A DNA stretch of 64,000 bases from NCBI RefSeq assembly GCF_000801105.2, contig NC_079516.1:11284001-11348000 (forward strand), in the 5' to 3' direction. Both the position numbers and the translations under genes were made by a program. The stretch's first letter is position 1. Each line of letters opens with the position of its first letter. Positions 23,901 to 33,514 of this stretch are shown in pieces. The notes under the pieces are model-generated. The model saw only the letters and a list, made by a program, of their open reading frames with translations. It searched no databases and had not been told where the DNA came from. This DNA comes from Raphanus sativus. Taxonomy: Eukaryota > Streptophyta > Magnoliopsida > Brassicales > Brassicaceae.

Positions 23901-24126
23901 GAGTATATTTCTTATAAAATCAGTTTATTTCTTATATATTATATTTCAAGCTCAAGATTTCTTCGGTGTAAGTTGGGACTTTCCTTTCACATTTTTGGGC
24001 CCAAAATATATTTGTTTTAGCTACCTCTCCAATGCATATCCTTAAACCCATTATTTACCGTGACGCTTAAGCATACGTGACACCATTGGTATCACGCCAC
24101 GTCACTATCATTACCCTCTCCGCTCT

Positions 24127-24135
24127 TATATTATA
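24127..24135 (+). promoter_or_regulatory. TATA box of small gene
   Basis: TATATTATA sits about 97 bp before the ATG at 24232, followed by an A-rich leader with GAAAAGAAAAG. The spacing is normal for plant pol II. Confidence 0.45.
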
Positions 24136-24231
24136 CACCAAAGCCATCGCATTGATCACAAAGACAAAACCATCAGAGAATCCCATCGAAAAGAAAAGAA
24201 AAGTACTTGAAGAGTTTAAAAGATAAAGAAA

Positions 24232-24381
24232 ATGGAAGGTTTGATTCCATTCTTGTACAAAGCCATGGTCATGTATAGAAGAGAAGGAAGCTTTTCGTCA
24301 GCTTTGCTCAGCGATCATCATTCTTCTTCTACTTCCGGTTGCTACATGAGACTTCCTGGCGACTCCTCCGGTAGATTTTGA
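24232..24381 (+). CDS. Small 49-residue protein, MEGLIPF family
   Basis: The ATG at 24232 opens a 49-codon frame ending TGA at 24379-24381. The protein starts MEGLIPFLYKAMVMYRREG, is then Ser/His-rich (ALLSDHHSSSTSG), and ends CYMRLPGDSSGRF. I recall short plant proteins of unknown function that begin MEGLIPF(V/L)Y, so I think this is real; it has a TATA box, an A-rich leader and good codon use. The N-terminal helix is amphipathic with a basic end, and no signal peptide is evident. The function is unknown and none is proposed. A hairpin-forming inverted repeat lies 174 bp downstream. Confidence 0.6.
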   Translation: MEGLIPFLYKAMVMYRREGSFSSALLSDHHSSSTSGCYMRLPGDSSGRF

Positions 24382-24554
24382 ACGTCAGACCTCAGGCGAT
24401 TTGGGATGGACCGTCTTGGATTGCTTAAAATGACACCTTCTTCACCATCTCGCTCCCACTAACATCACGAACGAAGCGTACGTAAGGAGTGTTCTTGATA
24501 TACTATTTACATAAAGATATAACTACTGTGTAGTAATATATATTACCTGTAGTT

Positions 24555-24686
24555 CACCGTAAATTATTATACTTGCAAGTAAAACTACGTTTTGTTAAGT
24601 CATCATAATCATGGTTAAACTGTAAATATAAGGACATCCAGAATTATGATGATGGAATTTAACAAAGATGTTAATAATTTACGGTG
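24555..24686. repeat. 132-bp imperfect inverted repeat (hairpin)
   Basis: The left arm starts CACCGTAAATTATTA (24555) and the right arm ends TAATAATTTACGGTG (24686). An inner pair, TTTGTTAA..CATCATAAT and ATTATGATGATGGAATTTAA, continues the stem around a loop near 24625. It could be a small MITE or a transcribed hairpin in the 3' flank of the small gene. Confidence 0.6.
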
Positions 24687-25030
24687 GATCGATCATGTAT
24701 TTATAATTTGTGTAATGGGTTTGTCAATATTGTGTGCACTTGTAAGGTGTGTAATATCATATGTGAATATTTTTCTATAGTAAACATCATTATCATATGT
24801 ATTTAAATACTTGATTTCGTGTTGTTTCTGCATTCTTCTCTGTCAACGAAGTTGATTCGGAAATTAATAAATTACTTTTGTCACTGTCGAGATTGTTAAA
24901 CCTTTTCATTTTCTTGGCTTGAAAATATATGTTGAATATTTGACTTTAACGGGGTGCAAATAAATTTTGTGTATTTAAAAACTTTAAAAATCTCATGTAT
25001 GCTGTTACAAAACTAAATAGCTGGATCTTA

Positions 25031-25426
25031 TCTATAACACTACTAAAAGGAGAATAACAAGTTCTATGGAACTGTCCATCTGTTTAATTAAATAAGCAAT
25101 AGGAGTCCAGAGATTTCGCCACACGTCGGATGAGCTTTAAGTAACTGGGCTGCGTTCGTTAAGCCCATTTCAATTTTTATGTCGACAGCCCATTACATCT
25201 ATCGTCTTCTTTCTTTTGTGAGATATTTTCTCTTCGCTTTCTCTTCTATATCAAAATCGATTCCTCTGCACTGCGGTTATTGTAATCCCCTCTTCATGAA
25301 TCTGTAATGTTCTAAATCCTCCTTTAATTGTTTCGTTCCAACTCCCCCTCTTTCTCCTTCTATATAAAGCCCTAATCTGATGTTTAATCCACACCCTTTA
25401 CAAAACCTCCACTGAAGAAGCAATGG
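25031..25426 (+). mobile_element. Helitron-like 5' end and captured promoter
   Basis: TCTATAACACTACTAAAAGG at 25031, preceded by A, is like the 5' end of another crucifer Helitron group. The following 390 bp carry a gene-like promoter with TATATAAA at 25361-25368 and the leader ACCTCCACTGAAGAAGC, and run into the copia target site AATGG. No matching 3' end was recognised downstream, so the extent is unknown. Confidence 0.4.
25361..25368 (+). promoter_or_regulatory. TATA box of interrupted gene
   Basis: TATATAAA followed by GCCCTAATC; the original start codon would lie about 60 bp downstream at the copia insertion point. The promoter is now separated from that ATG by 4.9 kb. Confidence 0.55.
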
Positions 25427-25616
25427 TACTAGAGTATACAAGTGGTTTATAGTGGTTTATAGTGGTTTATTCTGGTTTATATGTTTGTTATGATTAAACC
25501 GGTAACTAGATTACTATATAAAGTAAGCTTTGTATTCTTTAGTTGACCAAGTTGAATAATGAGAAAGTTTGTTACATCGTCTCTTTCATCGTCTCTCTTT
25601 CTCTCTCAAACTAAGA
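25427..25616 (+). repeat. 5' LTR of copia element
   Basis: 190 bp, starting TACTAGAGTATACAAG and ending CTCAAACTAAGA. It has three copies of the GTGGTTTATA unit, where the 3' LTR has two. Termini are TA..GA rather than the usual TG..CA in both LTRs. ACTATATAAAG near 25513 is a likely promoter TATA. Confidence 0.9.
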
Positions 25617-25792
25617 TGGTATCAGAGCGTTGAGATTCAAATCTCAACCGATCCGTTCTTCTTTTCTTCTTTCATTTTGACCTCGATTGATCGGTGAGTC
25701 TCTCGATCAATCTCTCTTCATCGTCGTCTCGATCGATCATTTCTTCGGCTATTCCACCGAGAATCATCTGATCACGACTCTGAGCTACTACA

Positions 25793-28684
25793 ATGGTGAA
25801 TATCCATAGATCTACGCGTCGCCTTGGCAAATCAGTAGCTTCTTCAGCTCGTCGAGCTTCTATTCCAGAAAACTCATCTCCGGGAGAGTCCGATACGGAT
25901 GAAATCTCTCCGAATAGTATTCACTCGCCATACCACCTCACGAACGGTGATAATCCAGGTCTTTCCATTATATCTGAGAGTCTCGATGGAACAAATTACG
26001 ATAACCGGAGTATTGCCATGACTATAGCTTTAGATGCGAAGAATAAGCTTGCAATTATAGATGGATCTGTTGCTAGGCCTCTTGAATCTCATGCTAGTTT
26101 CAGGATCTGGTCTAGATGCAATTCAATGGTTAAGTCATGGATTCTGAACTCAGTTTCGAAACAGATATATAAGAGTATCCTTCGTTTTAACGATGCTTCT
26201 GAGATATGGAAAGACTTGCAGACTCATTTTCACATCACAAATCTTCCAAGGTCGTATCAGCTATCACAACAGATTTGGTCACTTCAACAGGGATCAATGG
26301 ATCTATCAACATACTATACTGCCTTGAAGACGCTGTGGGATGAGCTAGATGGAGCTAATTGTGTGACTACTTGTCGCAACTGTGATTGTTGCAAAGCCAC
26401 TGCAACAAAAGCAGATCATGCCAAAGTGATTAAATTTCTCTCTGGTTTGAATGAATCTTATGCAGTGATTCGAAGTCAGATCATCATGAAAAAGATTGTT
26501 CCTGAGCTATCTGAAGTATATAATCTACTCGATCAAGATCACAATCAAAGGAACATTGTACCTGTTCATAATGCCTCTGCCTTCAACGTCACTGCACCTG
26601 CTTCATCGGTTAATGCTGCTCAGGCTGGTGGTTATCCTCCGAAACAGAACCGCCCTATCTGTTCTCATTGCGGCTATAACGGTCATACTGTTGATACTTA
26701 TTACAAAATTCATGGTTATCCAGTTGATTTCAAACACAAGCCAAAGCAGCAACCTGAGAAGCCAAATCAAAACAAGAAGTCTGGTTATACGAAGCCAATT
26801 GTTGCTCAACTTGCCCTTGATGATTCTTCTTCAAACGTGATCAACAATCTCACAAAGGATCAAATTGAAGGTGTGATTGCCTACTTCAACTCTCAGCTCA
26901 CTTCATCACCGACTCAAGTGAATTGTGTTTCAACCTCTGGTGGCACTATCACTGCTTTGCCTGGTATAAACTTCTCTTCCTCTACGCTACATTTTATTGG
27001 TGTGCTAAGAGCGACAAGAAATACTCTATGTGCTGAATCATGGATTGTTGATAGTGGTGCAACACACCATGTTGCTCATGACAAAAGTTTGTTTGAAGAA
27101 TTTGCGGATTCTCAGAATACTTCTGTTACTCTACCTACTGGATTTGGAGTTAACATTGCTGGCTTGGGCAGAGTTCGGTTGAGTGATTCAATGGTGTTGA
27201 ATAATGTCTTGTATATACCAGACTTTCGGCTTAATCTTCTCAGTGTGAGCCAAATCACAAAAGATTTGGGTTACAGGATTATCTTTGACCCTGCTTCTTG
27301 TCTGATACAGGATCTTACCAAGGGTCTCATGATTGGGAAGGGTGATCAAATATCTAATCTCTATGTTCTTGACGTTGCTGATATTGCTACTCCAAGACCT
27401 CTTCAAGAACATTTTGTTTATGTTTCTAATATTGTTCTAGATTCAAGTGTATGGCACAGCCGCTTGGGGCATCCATCTTTATCCAAAACTGATGCTATTA
27501 TTGATGTACTTGGATTGAAACAAAGGAATAATGGTGTTTTTCACTGTGATATTTGCCCTCTCGCCAAACAAAAGCGCCTTCTTTTCGTTTCACAGAACAA
27601 CATGACAGACAAACCATTTGATCTTCTACACATTGATACATGGGGACCCTTCTCAACCCCTACTATCGAAGGCTATAGATATTTCCTAACAATAGTGGAT
27701 GATCACACGCGTCTGACTTGGATCTATCTACTCAAAACGAAAGATGAAGTTCTTACTATATTTCCGGATTTTCTTACACTGATTGAGACTCAGTACAAAA
27801 CGGTGGTAAAGACTGTTAGAGCTGACAATGCTCCAGAGTTATGTTTCACAGAGTTATATAAAAAGAAAGGCATTGTGGCGTTTCACTCTTGTCCTGAAAC
27901 TCCAGAGCAAAACTAGGTTGTAGAAAGAAAGCATCAGCACATTTTAAATGTTGCTAGAGCTCTCATGTTTCAGTCTCAAGTGCCTGTGGAGTTCTGGGGA
28001 GATTGTGTGCTTACTGCTATCTTTATCATCAGTCGGCTTCCTTTTCCATTACTCAAAGATAGAAGTCCTTTGGAGATTCTGACTAGTAAGAAGGTTGACT
28101 ACTCTGGTCTTCGAGTTTTTGGATGTCTAGTATACTGCTCTACTTCACCAAAACAGAGAACCAAGTTTCAGCCTCGTTCTAGATCATGCGTATTCCTTGG
28201 TTACCCTGCTGGCTACAAGGGATACAAGGTCATGGATTTGGAGACAAATCAGATATTCATTTCTCGAAATGTTATCTTCCATGAAGATATCTTTCCTTAT
28301 GCTAAGGGAAAAGATAATGTATATTTTGACATTTTCTTGGATATTTCAGCTTCAGAGGAACAAAATGAATCCAGTGCAGGCGGATTTGAAATCCCTCTCA
28401 AGATACAAGACCCTCCTGTTGATAATGTATCTCCTGCAACTCATGGATCCACTTCTGCTGCTACTACAGAAAAGACAAAGAGAATTCCAAAATTGCCTTC
28501 TCATTTAATTACTACTGCAATATCAGTGAGGCAACCACTGATATTCCGTATCCTCTGTCTGCATATGTTTCTTATAACAACCTCTTTGAGGAGTATAAGT
28601 CTTACATATGTGCGATTGCTCTCTATCCAGAGCCTACTTCATTCACTCAAGCTAAACGTTTTGATGAGTGGCTACACGCCATGA
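25793..28684 (+). pseudogene. Copia gag-protease-integrase frame with a premature stop
   Basis: The ATG at 25793 opens 707 codons to a TAG at 27914. The same frame then continues to about 28500, so a single nonsense codon splits integrase. Domains: gag (ESLDGTNYDNRS, WKDLQTHFHITNLPRSY); zinc knuckle CSHCGYNGHTVDTYY, in which the fourth ligand is Tyr instead of Cys; protease WIVDSGATHHV (near 27045); integrase zinc region HSRLGHPSLSK..CDICPLAKQ; catalytic core LLHIDTWGPF, TIVDDHTRLTW and RADNAPEL. Near 28500 a small indel shifts the frame into that of the RT part. The element cannot make a full polyprotein unaided. Confidence 0.9.
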
Positions 28685-30178
28685 ATGAGGAACTAATGGC
28701 TTTGGAGAAATCAAATACATGGACCATTTGCTCTTTACTGCCTGATAAACATGCTATTGGTTGCAAATGGGTATACAAAATCAAAGTCAATGCAGATGGA
28801 ACTCTTGAGCGATATAAGGCACATTTGGTTGCCAAAGGCTATACTCAACAAGAGGGTATAGATTTTGTGGAAACCTTTTCTCCTGTGGCGAAAATGATAA
28901 CAGTAAAGACTCTTCTTGCTGTTGCAGCTGCTAAGAATTGGCATCTTACTCAGCTCGATGTCTCCAACGCTTTCTTGAATGGAGATCTTCATGAGGAGAT
29001 CTATATGATTTTACCTCCTGGATACACACCAAGACAGGGGGAATCTCTGCCTCCTAATGCTGTCTGTCGCTTGAACAAATCTCTCTATGGGCTTAAGCAA
29101 GCGTCTCGACAGTGGTTCTTGAAACTCAGTGCTACTCTTCTTAGCTTGGGATTCAAGAAATCACACTATGATCATACTCTGTTTATTCGCAATATTAATG
29201 GTCATTACATAGCCGTTTTGGTTTATGTTGATGACATTATTATTGCGAGTAATGTCATTCCTGAGGTTGATCAGTTGAAGATTGATTTACAGAAGGCATT
29301 TAACATCAGAGACTTAGGAAATTTAAAGTATTTTCTTGGTCTCGAGATTGCTCGTACAAGCAAAGGTCTCTCTGTTTGTCAGCGAAAATACACATTGGGA
29401 CTTTTAGAAGACGCTGGTTTACTTGCTTGTAAGCCCTCTATCATTCCAATGGATCCTAGTGTCAAGTTGGTTCAAGACTCTACAGAACCGCTACTTGAAG
29501 ATGCTACTGCTTATCACAGACTTGTTGGAAGAATGATGTATTTGACTATAACTCGTCCTGACATTACTTATGTCGTGAACAAGTTATGTCAATTTACATC
29601 AGCTCCCAAACCTTCTCATCTTCAGGCTGCTTTAAAAGTGTTACATTACTTGAAAGGCACTATCGGTTTTGGTCTCTTCTATCCTTCGGATTCTACTCTT
29701 ACGCTCAAAGCTTATACTGATGCTGGTTGGGGATCTTGCGCAGACACAAGACGTTCAACATCAGGCTATTGTATGTTTTTGGGTGAAGCTCTTATATCTT
29801 GGAAGTCCAAGAAACAAGACGTGGTCTCTCATTCTTCTGCAGAATCAGAGTATAGAGCCATGGAGTTTGGTTCTCGTGAAATCATATGGTTGTATCATCT
29901 GTTGGAAGAGTTGCAGTCTCCTCAAACTGGTCCGGTTCCCTTCTACTGTGACTCAACTGCAGCTATTCACATCGCAAACAACCCTGTGTTTCAGAACAAA
30001 ACATGTGGAAAGAGATTGTCGTCAAATTCGAAACAGAATTGAAGCTGGATATATCAAAACGCTTCATGTTCGGAGTAACAATCAGATTGCCGATATCTTT
30101 ACCAAACCTCTGTATTCTCCTCTGTTTTACTCGTTTGTGGGCAAGATGGCACTTAAATCTATATATTTGCCATCTTGA
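28505..30178 (+). pseudogene. Copia reverse transcriptase and RNase H frames
   Basis: The RT frame includes MNEELMALEKSNTW, ERYKAHLVAKGYTQQEGID, ETFSPVAKM, QLDVSNAFLNGDLHEEIYM, SLYGLKQASRQWF and the catalytic YVDD (near 29224). The RNase H part holds YTDAGWGSCADTRRSTSGY and SHSSAESEYRAM. A second frameshift near 30003-30010 throws the last 55 codons (HVERDCRQIRN, ADIFTKPL) into another frame, ending TGA at 30176-30178. The catalytic residues themselves look intact. Confidence 0.9.
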
Positions 30179-30185
30179 GGAGGAA

Positions 30186-30363
30186 TATTAGAATATACAA
30201 GTGGTTTATAGTGGTTTATTCTGGTTTATATGTTTGTTATGATTAAACCGGTAACTAGATTACTATATAAGTAAACTTTGTATTCTTTAGTTGACCAAGT
30301 TGAATAATGAGAAAGTTTGTTACATCGTCTCTTTCATGTCTCTCTTTCTCTCTCAAACTAAGA
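30186..30363 (+). repeat. 3' LTR of copia element
   Basis: 178 bp, from TATTAGAATATACAAG to CTCAAACTAAGA. It is preceded by the polypurine tract and followed by the AATGG duplication. Confidence 0.9.
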
Positions 30364-30364
30364 A

Positions 30365-30630
30365 ATGGCTACGGCCATGAAATCCACCGGCAAGCCTCCC
30401 GTCGTTGTGTCTTTAGCGACGTCTCAGAAGAACCAGTCGAAATTGATCTCTGTGATTTTGGTAAATCTATTTCTGGGAGGCAAGAAACATCGCAAAAGGC
30501 ATCTCCTCTGCTCGTGAGGGGACTGTGATGCAAGGTTCATCTCCTCTGCTTGTGCTCCACGGTACTCGCCTCATCCCAAAGCAGAAACAACTTACAGCCT
30601 TCTAAATTTTCAGGCTACCAGAAGTAAGGA
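30365..30630 (+). pseudogene. 5' part of an unidentified gene interrupted at its ATG
   Basis: The ATG inside the right-hand AATGG duplication (30365) opens a frame MATAMKSTGKPPVVVSLATS..NQSKLISVIL. A possible donor GTAAAT is at 30461; without splicing it stops at TGA near 30519. I do not recognise the product. Its promoter and leader lie on the other side of the copia element (25361-25421). It is probably one of several captured fragments in 25031-32560. Confidence 0.4.
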
Positions 30631-31880
30631 GATTTAACAAGTTGCTGTTCAGAGTTTAAATGGAGCCGGTGCAAGAGGCTTTAGGCTTTACCGATATTCC
30701 ACCTTTTCATCAGAAATCAGGGAATCCCTAATCTTACAATGAAGAAACACAAAAGTTTGACCAACTGCTCTCTTTTATGTTGTTATGCTCACAAACAATG
30801 ATTTCTCAGCCCTTTGTCTCACTCCACAGTAATTTTGTTACTCTTTAATCTGACACAACATGCTTATTCGATGATTATTTGGTGGGTTTACTGGCTTTTC
30901 TCTTGCGATTGGAAATCATGAATGTAGAATGAAATAGACTGTGTAGGGTTTGCTAAGGATGAATTTAGATTGCCGTTTATGTTGATTCTGAAAACTTTTT
31001 AAATGCACACAATATGTTCAATTAAATGCCAAAAAACGAGATACATATTGCGATAGAGTATTTTTAGAAACATGTAGATGGTTTCTTCTACCCATACATT
31101 GCTTGCTAGCTACTTCTTTTGTTCCTACAATGTTTCAGAACATTACATATTTCTGTTTTCTTTTTTTTTTTCAAACAGAACGCTGTGGTTGAATGGAAAT
31201 CAAAGGTATCCGCAATGCACTTCTCTTCTTGCATCTGGCCACAACTGGACCATAAAATCTGAACTTAAGTTGGATGGCATGTGTTTCTTGATCTAAGACT
31301 CGAGCCATGGCTCCGGAACTTCTAACACAATGCTTAGCTATACTCATTTGCCTAAAGGTTGCTCTCATTGGTGACTGAACTGGATCTGGAAAGTTATTCA
31401 TCAATTTCCTCGGTAATACAGTCATTTCCATCTCTAATGTCGCCACTTAAAATTTTAAAATTCTTTGATTGACAGGTATTGCAAGACTTTGAATATAGCT
31501 GATATTAGTTTTTTTTATTGCAGATGCTAACTGTGGAGATACTGAAAATGTAGATTAATTTGCGCAGGTGTTGAAAACAAAAAAGAAACCCACCAACCAA
31601 TTTCACATACTCAATGATTATTGGAAGACTTTGCATTGCCCAGAAAATCGAAGTGGGACATGGCTTCTGAAGGTATGAGTATAACTCCACAATCACTTAC
31701 AATACTATTGCTCAGTATCTTTGTAGCGTTAAAGATTCATTCCGAGCATTGAGTTATTTAAAAGAGATGATATCTCAAAAGTTGAGCCTACTCCCGCCAC
31801 TATAATATTCTAACCAACATCCTTTATATTTCTATGGTTGCATAGATAATCCTGACAGATATCTCTATTTTTTTCAGGAG
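30630..31880. other. Gene-fragment-like mosaic, unassigned
   Basis: Base composition is closer to genic than in the flanks, and splice-like CAG/GT sites are seen, but no domain is recognised. A 91-codon minus-strand frame (31171-31446) without a known motif is present. It is best read as fragments captured by a transposon. Confidence 0.3.
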
Positions 31881-32054
31881 TGGGATGTCAGTTTATCAAA
31901 ATTTACTTCCACCCACACTGATCAAGGAACGTTGTGTCCTATTTAAGTCATCTTCCGCTCTTCGAACCAAGCTTGAAGCAGTGAAAGTGAGATTAGTATT
32001 TCTATCATGGGATCATGAGAGTCATGTTATGGCAACAATGACTCTCATGGGATC

Positions 32055-32305
32055 ATGTTTAGGAAAATTAGTGATGCACAAGGCGTTATCTTTAGCTCTA
32101 ATGTGGTTGGGAACTATCAATCTTATGTCGAAGACCCAATCAAGGAACCACACAGCCCAACAACGGAGTTGTAAGTGAACAACCAGTGGCTAAACGGAGC
32201 TTGGAATATATTCCAGAGAACAAAGGAGATACCAAAACGTCAAAGAAGAAAGCTTCCTCTACAGGCTTCCCTTCAAACGTCAGAAGCTTAATATCAACTG
32301 GTCAT
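32055..32305 (+). pseudogene. Fragment resembling a Tify/Jas-TPL-binding domain protein
   Basis: One frame reads FRKISDAQGVIF, NVVGNYQSYVEDPIKEPHSP. After a shift near 32170 the next frame continues SEQPVAKRSLEYIPENKGD, KKKASST, and then GFPSNVRSLISTG at 32264-32302. The last string resembles the start of the TPL-binding/Tify-type domain found in a plant nuclear protein family. Similarity then stops at a TGA. It is a truncated, frameshifted copy; the family assignment is from memory. Confidence 0.4.
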
Positions 32306-32352
32306 GTTCAAATCGATTCAAAAGTTTGAGGGCTCTCTCTTCCTTGGATGTA

Positions 32353-32550
32353 TTAGACTGAAAATTTTACCATCCACAGAAGCTCGATCATGTCAGAGCA
32401 GGCTGAGATATTCAAGCTCAAAGATAGCTTAGTTCGTTTGGTTTCAGCAAGAGAGACCTCTAGCTCTGCATATTTGCACCAAGCATAGAAATTTTCATGA
32501 TACCGCTCAAGATCCTGCTCTAACGCTTTACACCTATATACTGTATACAT
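32353..32550 (-). pseudogene. Coiled-coil gene fragment, unidentified
   Basis: The minus strand encodes KALEQDLERYHENFYAWCKY and AELEVSLAETKRTKLS, preceded by a splice-acceptor-like ATATAG. The charged heptad-like pattern suggests a coiled-coil exon. There is no start, and the orientation is opposite to the neighbouring fragment. Confidence 0.3.
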
Positions 32551-32559
32551 TAGGGTATG

Positions 32560-33514
32560 ATCTCAATGTATTTTTGAATATTTGTTTGCAGAAGAGGAAA
32601 AAAAATTACTAACGATAAGTATATCATGTATGTAATTTTATCTGCAATGAAACTGAATGGCCATCGCTAGCAGCTGAACTGGATGAGATCAAACATCTTA
32701 GTACGCAACTACACGATTTGGTGTTTTCTTTTATGCTTCGTCCATACTGACTCTTTGGCAAAAGGATATCGATCACGAGTAGATGTTTCACTATTGTAGA
32801 CGATTTGGCTCCTAATAAGTAAACTCAAGTAGTTTGCCTAAACGGAGCAGATAGACTTTTTTCTATAAAAATTTGGTTTGATAACAAAAAAAATATAATA
32901 GAGAACTTATCAGTAATTGGACGAAAAAATAAACATACATGAACCGATGTTATTTTGTCAACTAAATAAAAAATAAAAAAGTAGTTGATAAATTTAGTTT
33001 GTTTAGTGCACAGTTTCTTACAAGCTTAATTAGTTAGTTTACAATTAGAGAGTTGGTTTAGTTAAGAAAAACTACCATAGTAGAAAAAAATGCGGTATGA
33101 TGTAATAATAAACGAGAAAGTGTTTCTAGTAATTTACAAAAAAAAGTGTTTCTAGTATAATATTCTCTTATAGCATAAAACAAAGTATGACCAGTGGTAA
33201 TACCTAGAAAGTATAACTCACCAACTTATATATTTAACTATAATATTTTTTGTTTGGTTTGTCATCTGCATTTGGTGGTGTGTGCTTCGACATGATTCGT
33301 TTTTATTTTTATATAAAATATAACAAAAACAATGGAAAATTATGACAAATAAAAAAAACAGTTTTTGATAATGTTGTTTTTTTTTTTTTTTCGTTCAAAA
33401 AAAAAAAGATAATGTTGTTTTTTTTTTAAACACATAATGTTGTGAAAGAACATAATTGTTTATCATTTCTTTTGCTTTAATTAATTAAAAATCAATAATA
33501 ATTATTGGTCACTC
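32560..33514. other. AT-rich spacer upstream of DUF1399 gene
   Basis: Homopolymer runs dominate. Two micro-insertions with target duplications lie at 33117-33157 and 33367-33420. No clear TATA box or ATG for the downstream gene is seen in the last 250 bp. Confidence 0.4.

Larger units (their letters stand above)
25422..30368 (+). mobile_element. Copia LTR retrotransposon, complete but damaged
   Basis: LTRs are at 25427-25616 and 30186-30363, flanked by identical 5-bp duplications AATGG (25422-25426 and 30364-30368). A primer-binding site TGGTATCAGAGC (25617-25628) is typical of the tRNA-Met-primed copia group. A purine tract GAGGAGGAA sits just before the 3' LTR. The order gag, protease, integrase, RT, RNase H defines Ty1/copia. 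The LTRs differ by about three substitutions, one extra 10-bp GTGGTTTATA unit and two 1-base indels, so insertion is recent in evolutionary terms. Confidence 0.95.

Noticed and set aside
25031..25421. Exact Helitron spanning 25031 to the DUF1399 gene
   Set aside because: CTAG strings near 33128 and 33153 lack a GC hairpin and belong to a micro-insertion duplication, so no 3' end could be assigned.
30307..30528. 73-codon ORF across the LTR edge
   Set aside because: It starts in the LTR and runs into the downstream exon in a frame different from the ATG at 30365; no known motif.
31171..31446. Minus-strand 91-codon gene
   Set aside because: It has no recognised domain and sits in a mosaic of captured fragments; not enough to call a gene.
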